Assembly: GCA_027295975.1 (NCBI GenBank) | Contig: JAPUJX010000464.1 | Location: 1 to 5,285 of the forward strand | Length of the DNA: 5,285 nucleotides | Source of the DNA: Gammaproteobacteria bacterium | Lineage (GTDB): Bacteria > Pseudomonadota > Gammaproteobacteria > Pseudomonadales > Azotimanducaceae | Reading direction: 5' to 3' | Shown: positions 1-5,285 of the stretch, in pieces | How the letters are laid out: each line of letters opens with the position of its first letter | Position numbering within the stretch: the stretch's first letter is position 1 | The notes under the pieces: generated by a model | The model's database searches: none | What the model saw: only the letters and a program-made list of their open reading frames with translations | What the model was told of the DNA's origin: nothing | Program-made: the position numbers and the translations under genes

Positions 1-63
1 TTCGAATCCACAGGTAAGCGCCGGGAACTTGAGGCCGCCGTTTGCAAGTATCGGTTTGTCCAT
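1..63 (-). CDS. Possible 5' end of a leftward gene, cut by the window edge; product unknown
   Basis: An ATG at 63..61 opens a minus-strand frame that stays open to base 1 and reads MDKPILANGGLKFPALTCGF then E. The same frame has a stop at 99..97, so any start lies in this short interval; a GTG immediately upstream (66..64) is an alternative. It would be the next gene after the monooxygenase on the same strand. Against it, no Shine-Dalgarno-like purine tract precedes the ATG, and the complementary plus-strand frame is also open (1 to a TAA at 103-105), so a convergent gene end is a competing reading. Twenty-one residues are too few to name a family. Confidence 0.3.
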   Translation of the reverse strand, partial: MDKPILANGGLKFPALTCGFE

Positions 64-94
64 CACGGGTGGTTGGTCGTCAGCGCAAATTCGG

Positions 95-141
95 GGTCAG
101 CGTAAAAAACTATTCTGGGGGAATAAGTTTTTACACTGACC
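95..141 (-). repeat. Long imperfect inverted repeat / RNA hairpin downstream of the monooxygenase gene
   Basis: Two 21-base arms (95-115 and 121-141) are separated by five bases (116-120, tgggg). Eighteen of 21 positions are Watson-Crick complementary. Read as minus-strand RNA, two of the three remaining positions become G.U wobbles (101/135 and 110/126), leaving one C-U mismatch (127/109); as plus-strand RNA all three are true mismatches. That asymmetry favours a structure in the transcript of the monooxygenase gene, whose TAA ends nine bases before the stem. No uridine run follows the stem on the minus strand, so it is not a textbook intrinsic terminator. It could be a 3'-end stabiliser, part of a factor-dependent terminator, or a DNA operator for the next gene. 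Confidence 0.75.
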
Positions 142-150
142 TAAATTTAT

Positions 151-1983
151 TTAGCGCAGGTCAAGCCCTTCCAGACTACCCTCAGCGCGCCACTGCTCCA
201 GGACTTTGAAAAATTGGATCGGACCGGCCCCATACATCTCTGAAAAGAACCCGTTGCGATTCCCGGGCTCACCCTCGCTGTTGTAGTACCCCGGTGTGCA
301 TTCCGCGTAGAACCGGGCACCCAGCCTGGACAGGCGGTGAATCTCGTCAACATAATCCTGCTCAGCCGCCGCAGTCACCTCGACGGTTCGTTTATCACGA
401 GCACGGGATTCGCTCAAGATATAGGCAACATGTTTCGCCTGCTCATTAAGCGCGTGAGGCACGTTTACGGTGATTGCCGTCTGGGTGAAACCGAGGAAAA
501 AACAGTTGGGGAAACCATGGCTCTGAAGACCATGGTGGGTGCGTAACCCCTCTGACCAATGTTCGCTCAAGCGTTTTTCATCACGTCCGATGATTTCGTA
601 GCCAGCCCGTCTTGTGAAGGACGTACCGACCTCGAACCCGGTAGCAAAAACAAGGCAGTCAACTGCATATGCCTTGCCGTCAACCACAACTGCATTTTCG
701 GTCAGACGCTCGACGCCTTTACCGTCGGTATCGACAAGGGTCACATTCGGCCGGTTGTATGTCGGCAGGTATTCGTCGTGAAAGCAGGGACGTTTACAGA
801 ATTGCCGATACCAGGGTTTCAACGCTTCAGCCAACTCCGGATCCTCGACGATGTTTTCAGCCCGATTGCGGACCTGGTTCATTTTCCGGTAGTCGGACAA
901 CTCCATGAGTTGGGCTCGCTCTTCACTGTTCAATCGCCGTCCGAGCTTGCGACCCGCCAGCTTCGCAGCGACACCGGTCAGGTTGCGGAATATGTCGGTC
1001 CAGCCATCTCCAACGAGATCTTCGTCCTGGTCCCCACCATTAACCAGGATGTTGAAGTTATTCATGCGCCGCTGTTGCCAGCCAGGTTCCAGGGATTCGA
1101 CCCATGCGGGATCGGTCTCAGCATTGTTGCGCACGTCGATTGACGAAGGGGTGCGTTGGAAAACGTAAAGTTGTTCAGCCCAGGCGCCAAGGTGGGGAAT
1201 ACATTGAACGGCCGTTGCGCCGGTGCCGATGATGCCAACTCGCTTATCGGCAAGGCCGGTGAGGTTTCCGCTCGAATTACCACCCGTATATCCGTAGTCC
1301 CAGCGGCTTGTGTGGAAGGTATAACCCCTGAACTCATTGATACCCGGAATTCCCGGCAGTTTCGGACGGCTGAGGGGACCATTTGCCATGGCGACGTACC
1401 GGGCGCTGATGCGGTCTCCACGGTCCGTCTTGATGATCCATCGGGCCGAAGATTCGTCCCAGCGCAGTTCCTGCACGTCGGTCTGTAAACAGGCGTTCTC
1501 GTAGAGGTTGTAACGCCGCGCGATACGCTTGCTGTGCTCGAGAATTTCCGGTGCAAACGAGTACTTGTGTTTGGGAATGTAGTCGAGTTCTTCGAGCAAC
1601 GGCAAATAACAGTACGACTCGACATCGCACATCGCACCCGGATAACGATTCCAGTACCAGGTGCCGCCAAAGTCCCCCGCCTTTTCGATCACGCGGATAT
1701 CTTCAAATCCCGCCTCGCGGAGCCGGGCTCCCGCCAGCAAGCCACCAAAACCGCCACCGATGATGGCTACTTCCACCTCATCGAACAGCGGCTCGCGTTC
1801 AAAACCCGGTTCCACGTAGGGATCATCGATGTAATGGGAATACTCGGCCGTTACTTCTACATACTGATCGATGCCATCCGGCCGAATCCGTTTATCCCGC
1901 TCCGCGAGATATTTGGCTTTCAGCGTGCCCGGATCAAAATCGAACTCACCCATCAACTCTTCGATGCTGGCGTCGATATGCAT
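151..1983 (-). CDS. Type I Baeyer-Villiger monooxygenase (FAD- and NADPH-dependent), 610 residues
   Basis: This cytosolic flavoprotein family uses NADPH and O2 to turn ketones into esters or lactones. The sequence has an N-terminal extension of about 70 residues, then the FAD dinucleotide-binding motif GGGFGG (76-81), the GGTWYWNRYPGAMCD motif (106-120), the Baeyer-Villiger fingerprint FRGYTFHTSRWD (218-229, fitting FxGxxxHxxxW[P/D]), the NADPH motif GTGATA (253-258), a KR pair (397-398) at the place of the catalytic arginine of phenylacetone monooxygenase, and the ATGF motif (447-450). The long N-terminus and the CTPGYYN segment (562-568) resemble the cyclopentadecanone/steroid monooxygenase branch rather than short cyclohexanone-type enzymes; this is from memory of the family. 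The ATG at 1983 follows AAAGAGG by ten bases and a good promoter; Met11 is an alternative start. No frameshift or missing motif is visible. The exact substrate cannot be read from sequence; a cyclic, steroid-like or long-chain ketone is an inference. Confidence 0.95.
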   Translation of the reverse strand: MHIDASIEELMGEFDFDPGTLKAKYLAERDKRIRPDGIDQYVEVTAEYSHYIDDPYVEPGFEREPLFDEVEVAIIGGGFGGLLAGARLREAGFEDIRVIEKAGDFGGTWYWNRYPGAMCDVESYCYLPLLEELDYIPKHKYSFAPEILEHSKRIARRYNLYENACLQTDVQELRWDESSARWIIKTDRGDRISARYVAMANGPLSRPKLPGIPGINEFRGYTFHTSRWDYGYTGGNSSGNLTGLADKRVGIIGTGATAVQCIPHLGAWAEQLYVFQRTPSSIDVRNNAETDPAWVESLEPGWQQRRMNNFNILVNGGDQDEDLVGDGWTDIFRNLTGVAAKLAGRKLGRRLNSEERAQLMELSDYRKMNQVRNRAENIVEDPELAEALKPWYRQFCKRPCFHDEYLPTYNRPNVTLVDTDGKGVERLTENAVVVDGKAYAVDCLVFATGFEVGTSFTRRAGYEIIGRDEKRLSEHWSEGLRTHHGLQSHGFPNCFFLGFTQTAITVNVPHALNEQAKHVAYILSESRARDKRTVEVTAAAEQDYVDEIHRLSRLGARFYAECTPGYYNSEGEPGNRNGFFSEMYGAGPIQFFKVLEQWRAEGSLEGLDLR

Positions 1984-2014
1984 GCCATCCGGGCCTCTTT
2001 CCCACGAAGATTAG

Positions 2015-2042
2015 ATTCTACGGGTATCTGGGCCTGGGTCAA
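2015..2042 (-). promoter_or_regulatory. Sigma-70-type promoter for the monooxygenase gene
   Basis: On the minus strand, a -35 box TTGACC (2042..2037, five of six consensus) is followed after 16 bases by a -10 box TAGAAT (2020..2015, five of six). The expected transcription start is near 2008, giving a leader of about 25 bases that includes the AAAGAGG ribosome site (2000..1994). This would let the monooxygenase be expressed separately from the acyl-CoA synthetase upstream. No clear operator palindrome overlaps the boxes. Confidence 0.6.
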
Positions 2043-2072
2043 AAGCCAAACACGACAATGTTCAACCCGAAA

Positions 2073-2183
2073 TTATCGGTCTGGACGCCGTTGGGCTCCG
2101 CTGAGGTGGTTGATGCGCACGAAGCGTTTGTCGTCAGCGTCGAGATAGTTCACCGTGGTTCGCCCGGCCAGATTGCGCGCCAC
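2073..2183 (-). other. Short coding-like ORF (36 codons) directly after the acyl-CoA synthetase; possible gene remnant
   Basis: A GTG at 2183 lies one base after the TGA of the acyl-CoA synthetase and opens 36 codons ending at TAA 2075..2073. The product contains AGRTTVNYLDADDKRFVRIN, which looks like genuine protein sequence, and third codon positions are mostly G or C. The frame is closed upstream by a TGA inside the end of the acyl-CoA synthetase gene, so no longer ORF includes it. There is no Shine-Dalgarno sequence; expression would need termination-reinitiation from the preceding gene. I do not recognise the family. It may be the tail or fragment of a degraded gene, a small coupled protein, or chance. 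Confidence 0.25.
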
Positions 2184-2184
2184 T

Positions 2185-3702
2185 TCAGGGTTTGATCGTC
2201 TTCCTCAGCTCGAATTTCAGCACTTTACCCGTGGCGTTGCGAGGTAACTCATCGACAAAAACCACATGGTTGGGGTGTTTGAAGCGCGCGAGTCGAGGCC
2301 GACAGTGTTCCAGAATGGCTTCGGGGCTGATCTCGGCACCCTCCTTGAGCGCGACGACCGCACAACCGGATTCCCCCCAACGCTCATCGGGCACCCCGAT
2401 CACCGCAACTTCACGAATCTCCTTGAGTTCATAGAGAATGTTCTCGATCTCCGCGGGATAGACATTTTCGCCGCCTGAGATATACATGTCTTTCAGCCGA
2501 TCCTCGATGTAGATAAACCCTTCAGCATCGCGAGACCCAATATCTCCGGTGCGCAACCAATCATCCACAAACGTTTCTTCGTCGACATCACCCCGCCGCC
2601 AGTAACCCGGCGTCACCACGGGACCGCGGCACCAAATCTCGCCGGATTCTCCAGGATCGGCCTCGGTGCCGTCCTCCCTGGCAATCCGTATTTGGGTGTG
2701 GCGAAGCGCTTTGCCCGCGGAACCTATATGGTCGGTCACATCGTCACGGCCCAGGATGCAGCAGCTCGCCACGTTTTCGGTCATCCCATAACCTTCCTGG
2801 ATCACCACACCCCTTTCGGCCCACCAGTTCACCAGCGAGGCCGGAACCGCTTCCGCTCCGGCGATAACGGTATGCAACCCCGAAAAATCCGATTGTGGAT
2901 TTTTTGGATGGTCACGCAGGGCATTGAAGATGGCGGGCACCCCGAGAAAATGAGTGACACCCAGTTCCTTGTCGCTGAAAGCGTCCAGGGTGGCGCCTGG
3001 ATCGAACGTCCGCATGGTCACGGCGGTGCCCCCTGCAAACAACGCTGGACAGGTAAACACCTGAAGCCCCCCGATGTGGAAAAGCGGCATCACCGCAAGG
3101 CTTACCATGTCCTGGGTACACCCCATCGCAGCGCCCGCATTAACCTGTGCCCAGAGCATCATCCCACAGGTGATGATGACGCCTTTGGGGAGACCCGTGG
3201 TTCCCGAGGAATACATCAACATGCACTGATCTTCAGGCTCCAATTCCAGCATCTCCGTCACGGGGGTCGCTTCGCGGGTACGCGCTTCGAAATCCGTGTC
3301 GCCGCCGAGGCCATCCATCTCCACCATATGCTCGATGGAAACCGTCAACGCGCCCACCGTCTCAGCCAGTTCGACATCGGAGATCAGTACCTTGGGTTCG
3401 GCATTACCGATGATGTAATCCAGTTCCGTCGGGGTGAGCCGGAAATTGAGCGCCAGATGCACGGCACCAATTCGCCACGTGGCAAAAATGATGTCCATGG
3501 TATCGATTGAATTGAGTGCGAGCACACCAACACGATCGCCCCTGCCCACGCCAAGCGCCTGCAACCAACCCGCGATACGCCCAACGCGGTCGTGCATCTG
3601 CGCGTACGTCTCCCGACGACCACTCGGTAGTTCAATCGTTGCGGTTTTGTTCGGTAGATTGAGCGCATTGTGCGCGATCCAATCGATGATCATCCCCTGC
3701 AT
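2185..3702 (-). CDS. AMP-forming acyl-CoA synthetase (acid-CoA ligase), 505 residues
   Basis: This is a member of the ANL adenylating-enzyme superfamily: it activates a carboxylic acid with ATP to an acyl-AMP and transfers the acyl group to coenzyme A. Visible core motifs in order are the phosphate-binding loop YSSGTTGLPKG (164-174), YGMTE (305-309), TGD with the ribose-binding aspartate (385-387), the hinge and A8 region RLKDMYISGGENVYPAEIE (402-420), and the C-terminal PRNATGKVLK with the adenylation lysine at 493. Length is normal and nothing is missing. The open frame extends in-frame to 3855, but the start at 3702 is chosen because AGGGGA (3713..3708) sits five bases upstream and the extension is not family-like and overlaps the preceding gene. 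It lies 100 bases after the TIGR03084-family gene on the same strand, with no strong promoter between them, so co-transcription is plausible. Substrate is unknown; the neighbouring Baeyer-Villiger enzymes suggest an alicyclic or hydroxylated acid. Confidence 0.95.
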   Translation of the reverse strand: MQGMIIDWIAHNALNLPNKTATIELPSGRRETYAQMHDRVGRIAGWLQALGVGRGDRVGVLALNSIDTMDIIFATWRIGAVHLALNFRLTPTELDYIIGNAEPKVLISDVELAETVGALTVSIEHMVEMDGLGGDTDFEARTREATPVTEMLELEPEDQCMLMYSSGTTGLPKGVIITCGMMLWAQVNAGAAMGCTQDMVSLAVMPLFHIGGLQVFTCPALFAGGTAVTMRTFDPGATLDAFSDKELGVTHFLGVPAIFNALRDHPKNPQSDFSGLHTVIAGAEAVPASLVNWWAERGVVIQEGYGMTENVASCCILGRDDVTDHIGSAGKALRHTQIRIAREDGTEADPGESGEIWCRGPVVTPGYWRRGDVDEETFVDDWLRTGDIGSRDAEGFIYIEDRLKDMYISGGENVYPAEIENILYELKEIREVAVIGVPDERWGESGCAVVALKEGAEISPEAILEHCRPRLARFKHPNHVVFVDELPRNATGKVLKFELRKTIKP

Positions 3703-3707
3703 TATTT

Positions 3708-3713
3708 TCCCCT
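3708..3713 (-). promoter_or_regulatory. Ribosome-binding site that sets the acyl-CoA synthetase start
   Basis: AGGGGA on the minus strand lies five bases (AAATA) before the ATG at 3702..3700. It decides against the longer in-frame start at 3855, and against the next internal ATG at 3693..3691, which has no such site. Confidence 0.8.
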
Positions 3714-3763
3714 GAAGTTTCGACTGTTCGAGCAACTGTAGACAATCCCGGCGCCTAAGGAAA

Positions 3764-3775
3764 CGACCAAGGTCG
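3764..3775. repeat. Short palindrome between the TIGR03084 gene and the acyl-CoA synthetase gene
   Basis: The plus strand reads cgacc-aa-ggtcg, a 5+5 base inverted repeat with a two-base centre, about 60 bases ahead of the acyl-CoA synthetase start. It could be half of a repressor operator, but it is short and no clear promoter overlaps it, so chance is a fair explanation. The rest of the 100-base gap (3703-3802) shows only the ribosome site. Confidence 0.25.
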
Positions 3776-3802
3776 ATTCTGCGATAGCCGTACCACCACC
3801 GT

Positions 3803-4600
3803 TCACTGCACTTTCCTCGTTCCGGGTGCTGGCGGTTCCTGGGCGCCACCGGCAAAACATTGAGCTTTTGCCATCCAGTCGCTGGCGTTTGGTCCGGTCA
3901 CCTGCAACTCGCAATCGGCGATGTTCCTGACTTGAGTCACAACCTGACAGAACTCCTCCGCCTGGCCTTCGATGAGTTCAACGGCACTGGGATCGTTGAA
4001 GGTCCACAGTTCGCCCGAAGGTGCGGTGAGTTTGAGATGCGGCTTCGGCTGAGGTGGCTGTTCACCGCGCACGTTAAACGTCCAGCCATAGGTGTTCACC
4101 CCAAGTACCACAATATTGCGAATACGATCGGCGTTCTTGCGCACGACGCCAAGCAAGTCGTAAACCTCCTGTCCGTGAGCCCAGGTTTCCATGAGCCGCG
4201 CCGTGATCGAGGAACGTACGCTCATATCGGGACCCGCCCAAACCACACGCCTGGCCGGGTCGGCCACACCGAAGCGATCGGTCATTTCTGAGAAGAATTC
4301 ACGCCAGGTTGTTACCAGCGCCTGGCCGGACAAGCCATCTACCCACTTTTTTTCAAATTCGTTCAGCGAACCGCCTTTTGCCGTGTGGGCCCGCAGGTCG
4401 ACTAAAAAGGTTTTGAACGCGCCTGTGTCTTTGAGGGCAAGATCGGCAGCCCAGTTCCACATGTGCAGATGGCCAATCACGTTGTTGATCGTCCAGTCCT
4501 TGAATGAGGTTTTACGTTGGAATTCCTCATCCGAAAGTGGTGTTACGAGTGCATGAAGCGCCTCGCTCTCGCTCAGAAAGTCCGCCGCCTGCTGCATCAT
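3803..4600 (-). CDS. TIGR03084-family protein (maleylpyruvate isomerase/DinB-like metal-binding fold), 265 residues
   Basis: The N-terminal half (about 1-150) looks like the four-helix metal-binding domain shared by mycothiol-dependent maleylpyruvate isomerase and DinB proteins: a WTINNVIGHL segment with His44, and METWAHGQEVYDLL with Glu138 and His142. The E-x-x-x-H spacing plus the earlier histidine matches the metal triad I recall for maleylpyruvate isomerase. The C-terminal half (about 185-250), with FCQVVTQVRN and AQCFAGG, is the conserved tail I associate with TIGR03084. A metal ion and perhaps a low-molecular-weight thiol are likely cofactors, but the reaction is not known to me. The start has two consecutive ATGs (4600 and 4597); AAAGGGGA ends six bases before the first. 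It lies between a monooxygenase and an acyl-CoA synthetase on the same strand, which suggests a role in the same catabolic route. No truncation is seen. Confidence 0.85.
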   Translation of the reverse strand: MMQQAADFLSESEALHALVTPLSDEEFQRKTSFKDWTINNVIGHLHMWNWAADLALKDTGAFKTFLVDLRAHTAKGGSLNEFEKKWVDGLSGQALVTTWREFFSEMTDRFGVADPARRVVWAGPDMSVRSSITARLMETWAHGQEVYDLLGVVRKNADRIRNIVVLGVNTYGWTFNVRGEQPPQPKPHLKLTAPSGELWTFNDPSAVELIEGQAEEFCQVVTQVRNIADCELQVTGPNASDWMAKAQCFAGGAQEPPAPGTRKVQ

Positions 4601-4683
4601 TTACTTTCCCCTTTATAGGCGCTGTGCCCATTCCACCGCATCATGCACGATACTTCCCCGGGGGTCAGGTTTGTGGCGGATTC

Positions 4684-4715
4684 ATTCTATGAACGTTTTT
4701 CGGCGTACCCGACAA
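4684..4715 (-). promoter_or_regulatory. Weak candidate promoter for the TIGR03084 gene
   Basis: A TAGAAT -10 hexamer (4689..4684) identical to that of the 610-residue monooxygenase gene lies in the intergenic region. The nearest -35-like sequence is TTGTCG (4715..4710), 20 bases away, longer than the usual 16-18, so activity would probably need an activator or be low. The leader would be about 77 bases. No better promoter was found in 4601-4856. Confidence 0.25.
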
Positions 4716-4721
4716 CCATAG

Positions 4722-4741
4722 GTTGAAGACCTACTTTCAAC
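4722..4741. repeat. Spaced inverted repeat, possible operator
   Basis: The plus strand has gttgaa (4722-4727) and ttcaac (4736-4741), a perfect 6-base inverted repeat with an 8-base spacer. It sits just upstream of the candidate promoter of the TIGR03084 gene, where an activator or a dimeric regulator could bind. No regulator gene is in the window, and the repeat is short enough to arise by chance. Confidence 0.3.
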
Positions 4742-4856
4742 AAAAGGGGAGCTGATGAAATTCGGGTGCGTATCAGAAAGCCATTCCACTGCGAAAGGGG
4801 AAAGTCGAACTGTCCTGGTGGTCGCGGTGCCAGGCTTCCAGTCCTGACAACCTGGT

Positions 4857-5285
4857 TCAAGTGAAAACGAAGTTCTCGGTCATGTTCGATCGGACATCTC
4901 CCATATGGCCGAGATACTTCATGACGCCGCCATTGTAGTTTCCGTCCTGCCGGCGCTGGTATTCGCCTTCAAAATTGTAATACCCAGGGGTGCAATCCTC
5001 GTTACGGGTCGTCTTGCCACGATTGGCGATAACTTGCTGCACCCACCACTCCTCCGCTTCCCGGGTTGCGTCGATGGTGTTGTGGCCATGGCGTCGAGCG
5101 TGGGCAATGCACTCTGCAATATGATCACCCTGCATTTGCAGGATATAGGTGAGGTTGAACTGAAAGGAAGCCTGATATCCACCCATGATAAACAGGTTCG
5201 GATACCCCCTGGAGTGAACACCCAGCAACGTCCGTACGCCCTGGCTGTACTTGTCGTTGAGATCAACCCCACCCACGCCGACAAT
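4857..5285 (-). CDS. C-terminal part of a second Baeyer-Villiger/flavin monooxygenase; 5' end outside the window
   Basis: The frame is open to the right edge (5285) and ends at TGA 4859..4857, giving 142 residues beginning IVGVGGVDLNDKYSQGVRT. It aligns by eye with the last ~145 residues of the 610-residue enzyme in this window: both have a G-V/L-RT segment, S-x-G-[YF]-PN-x-F-[LIM], and the CTPGYYN-x-EGE motif near the end. The tails differ (this one ends MTENFVFT) and the intervening residues have diverged strongly, so they are old paralogues rather than a recent duplication. The FAD and NADPH Rossmann motifs and the fingerprint would lie beyond the window, so the subtype rests on the C-terminal similarity alone. 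A GTG at 5276 falls inside the domain and is not a credible start. Gene direction places it first in the set, 256 bases ahead of the TIGR03084 gene. Confidence 0.85.
   Translation of the reverse strand: MVGVGGVDLNDKYSQGVRTLLGVHSRGYPNLFIMGGYQASFQFNLTYILQMQGDHIAECIAHARRHGHNTIDATREAEEWWVQQVIANRGKTTRNEDCTPGYYNFEGEYQRRQDGNYNGGVMKYLGHMGDVRSNMTENFVFT

Larger units (their letters stand above)
4603..4805 (-). repeat. Perfect 12-base inverted repeat; the gene-proximal copy is the ribosome site of the TIGR03084 gene
   Basis: The minus strand carries AAAGGGGAAAGT at 4614..4603, containing the Shine-Dalgarno sequence of the TIGR03084 gene. Its exact reverse complement ACTTTCCCCTTT occurs on the same strand at 4805..4794. 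A second, shorter complement TCCCCTTT lies at 4750..4743. A transcript reading in from the upstream monooxygenase would contain both complements and could mask the ribosome site; one starting near 4677 would contain neither. The repeat itself is certain; the regulatory role is inference, and purine-tract bias could produce it. Confidence 0.5.

Noticed and set aside
559..1143. 194-codon open frame on the plus strand
   Set aside because: It is antisense to the 610-residue monooxygenase and has no ribosome site or family-like motif.
1950..1988. Out-of-frame ATG at 1988..1986 with better spacing to AAAGAGG, giving an 11-codon overlapping ORF
   Set aside because: The overlap is probably chance; the peptide is tiny and the in-frame ATG at 1983 gives the expected family N-terminus.
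2070..2095. Weak stem (CGGC.GTC / GACCG) as a terminator between the synthetase and the monooxygenase
   Set aside because: The stem is about five pairs with a bulge and there is no T-run after it.
2692..3510. 272-codon open frame on the plus strand
   Set aside because: It lies wholly antisense to the acyl-CoA synthetase, whose motifs are intact. The product is His/Arg-rich and low in recognisable structure, as expected of an antisense shadow in GC-rich coding DNA.
3703..3855. In-frame 51-codon N-terminal extension of the acyl-CoA synthetase
   Set aside because: The extra residues are Arg/Cys-rich and unlike the family, they overlap the TIGR03084 gene, and a good ribosome site marks the start at 3702.
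4755..4847. 30-codon plus-strand ORF (MKFGCVSESH...) preceded by AGGGGAG
   Set aside because: The purine tract is only three to four bases from the ATG, there is no credible plus-strand promoter, and the peptide has no recognisable features. The purine tract fits better as part of the CCCCTTT elements of the minus strand.
4814..4855. Possible terminator stem-loops (CCTGG at 4814, CCAGG at 4830, CCTGG at 4851) after the partial monooxygenase
   Set aside because: Stems are only five base pairs with loops of 11-16 bases, and no uridine run follows on the minus strand.

Overview
The window is a stretch of bacterial chromosome with all recognisable genes on the minus strand, so transcription runs right to left. 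Base composition is moderately GC-rich. The one good promoter is a sigma-70 type (TTGACC / TAGAAT), and the start sites carry purine-rich AGGGGA ribosome-binding sites. The gene set (type I Baeyer-Villiger monooxygenases, AMP-forming acyl-CoA synthetase, TIGR03084-like protein) is typical of aerobic bacteria that degrade alicyclic or steroid-like compounds. A proteobacterium or an actinobacterium is possible. I lean towards a proteobacterium because the GC content is moderate, but nothing here settles it.

Layout in the direction of transcription: (1) 5285-4857, the C-terminal 142 residues of a Baeyer-Villiger/flavin monooxygenase cut by the window edge. (2) 4856-4601, a 256-base intergenic region with a candidate promoter, a spaced inverted repeat and a perfect 12-base inverted repeat whose downstream copy is the ribosome-binding site of the next gene. 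(3) 4600-3803, a 265-residue protein of the maleylpyruvate isomerase/DinB-like TIGR03084 family. (4) 3702-2185, a 505-residue acyl-CoA synthetase. (5) 2184-1984, a spacer with a short coding-like ORF of unknown origin and a strong promoter. (6) 1983-151, a complete 610-residue type I Baeyer-Villiger monooxygenase. (7) 150-64, a spacer dominated by a long RNA-type hairpin, followed by what may be the first 21 codons of another leftward gene running off the left edge.

A reasonable joint role is catabolism of a ketone. A Baeyer-Villiger monooxygenase inserts oxygen to give an ester or lactone, a hydrolase not present here opens it, and the acyl-CoA synthetase activates the resulting acid for beta-oxidation. 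The role of the TIGR03084 protein is unknown. The two monooxygenases are clearly different proteins of the same family, which suggests two ketone substrates or two steps. This is a coherent accessory catabolic locus. I saw no mobile element, CRISPR array, tRNA or rRNA. The least ordinary signals are in the non-coding parts: the hairpin after the monooxygenase gene and the possible ribosome-site sequestration ahead of the TIGR03084 gene.
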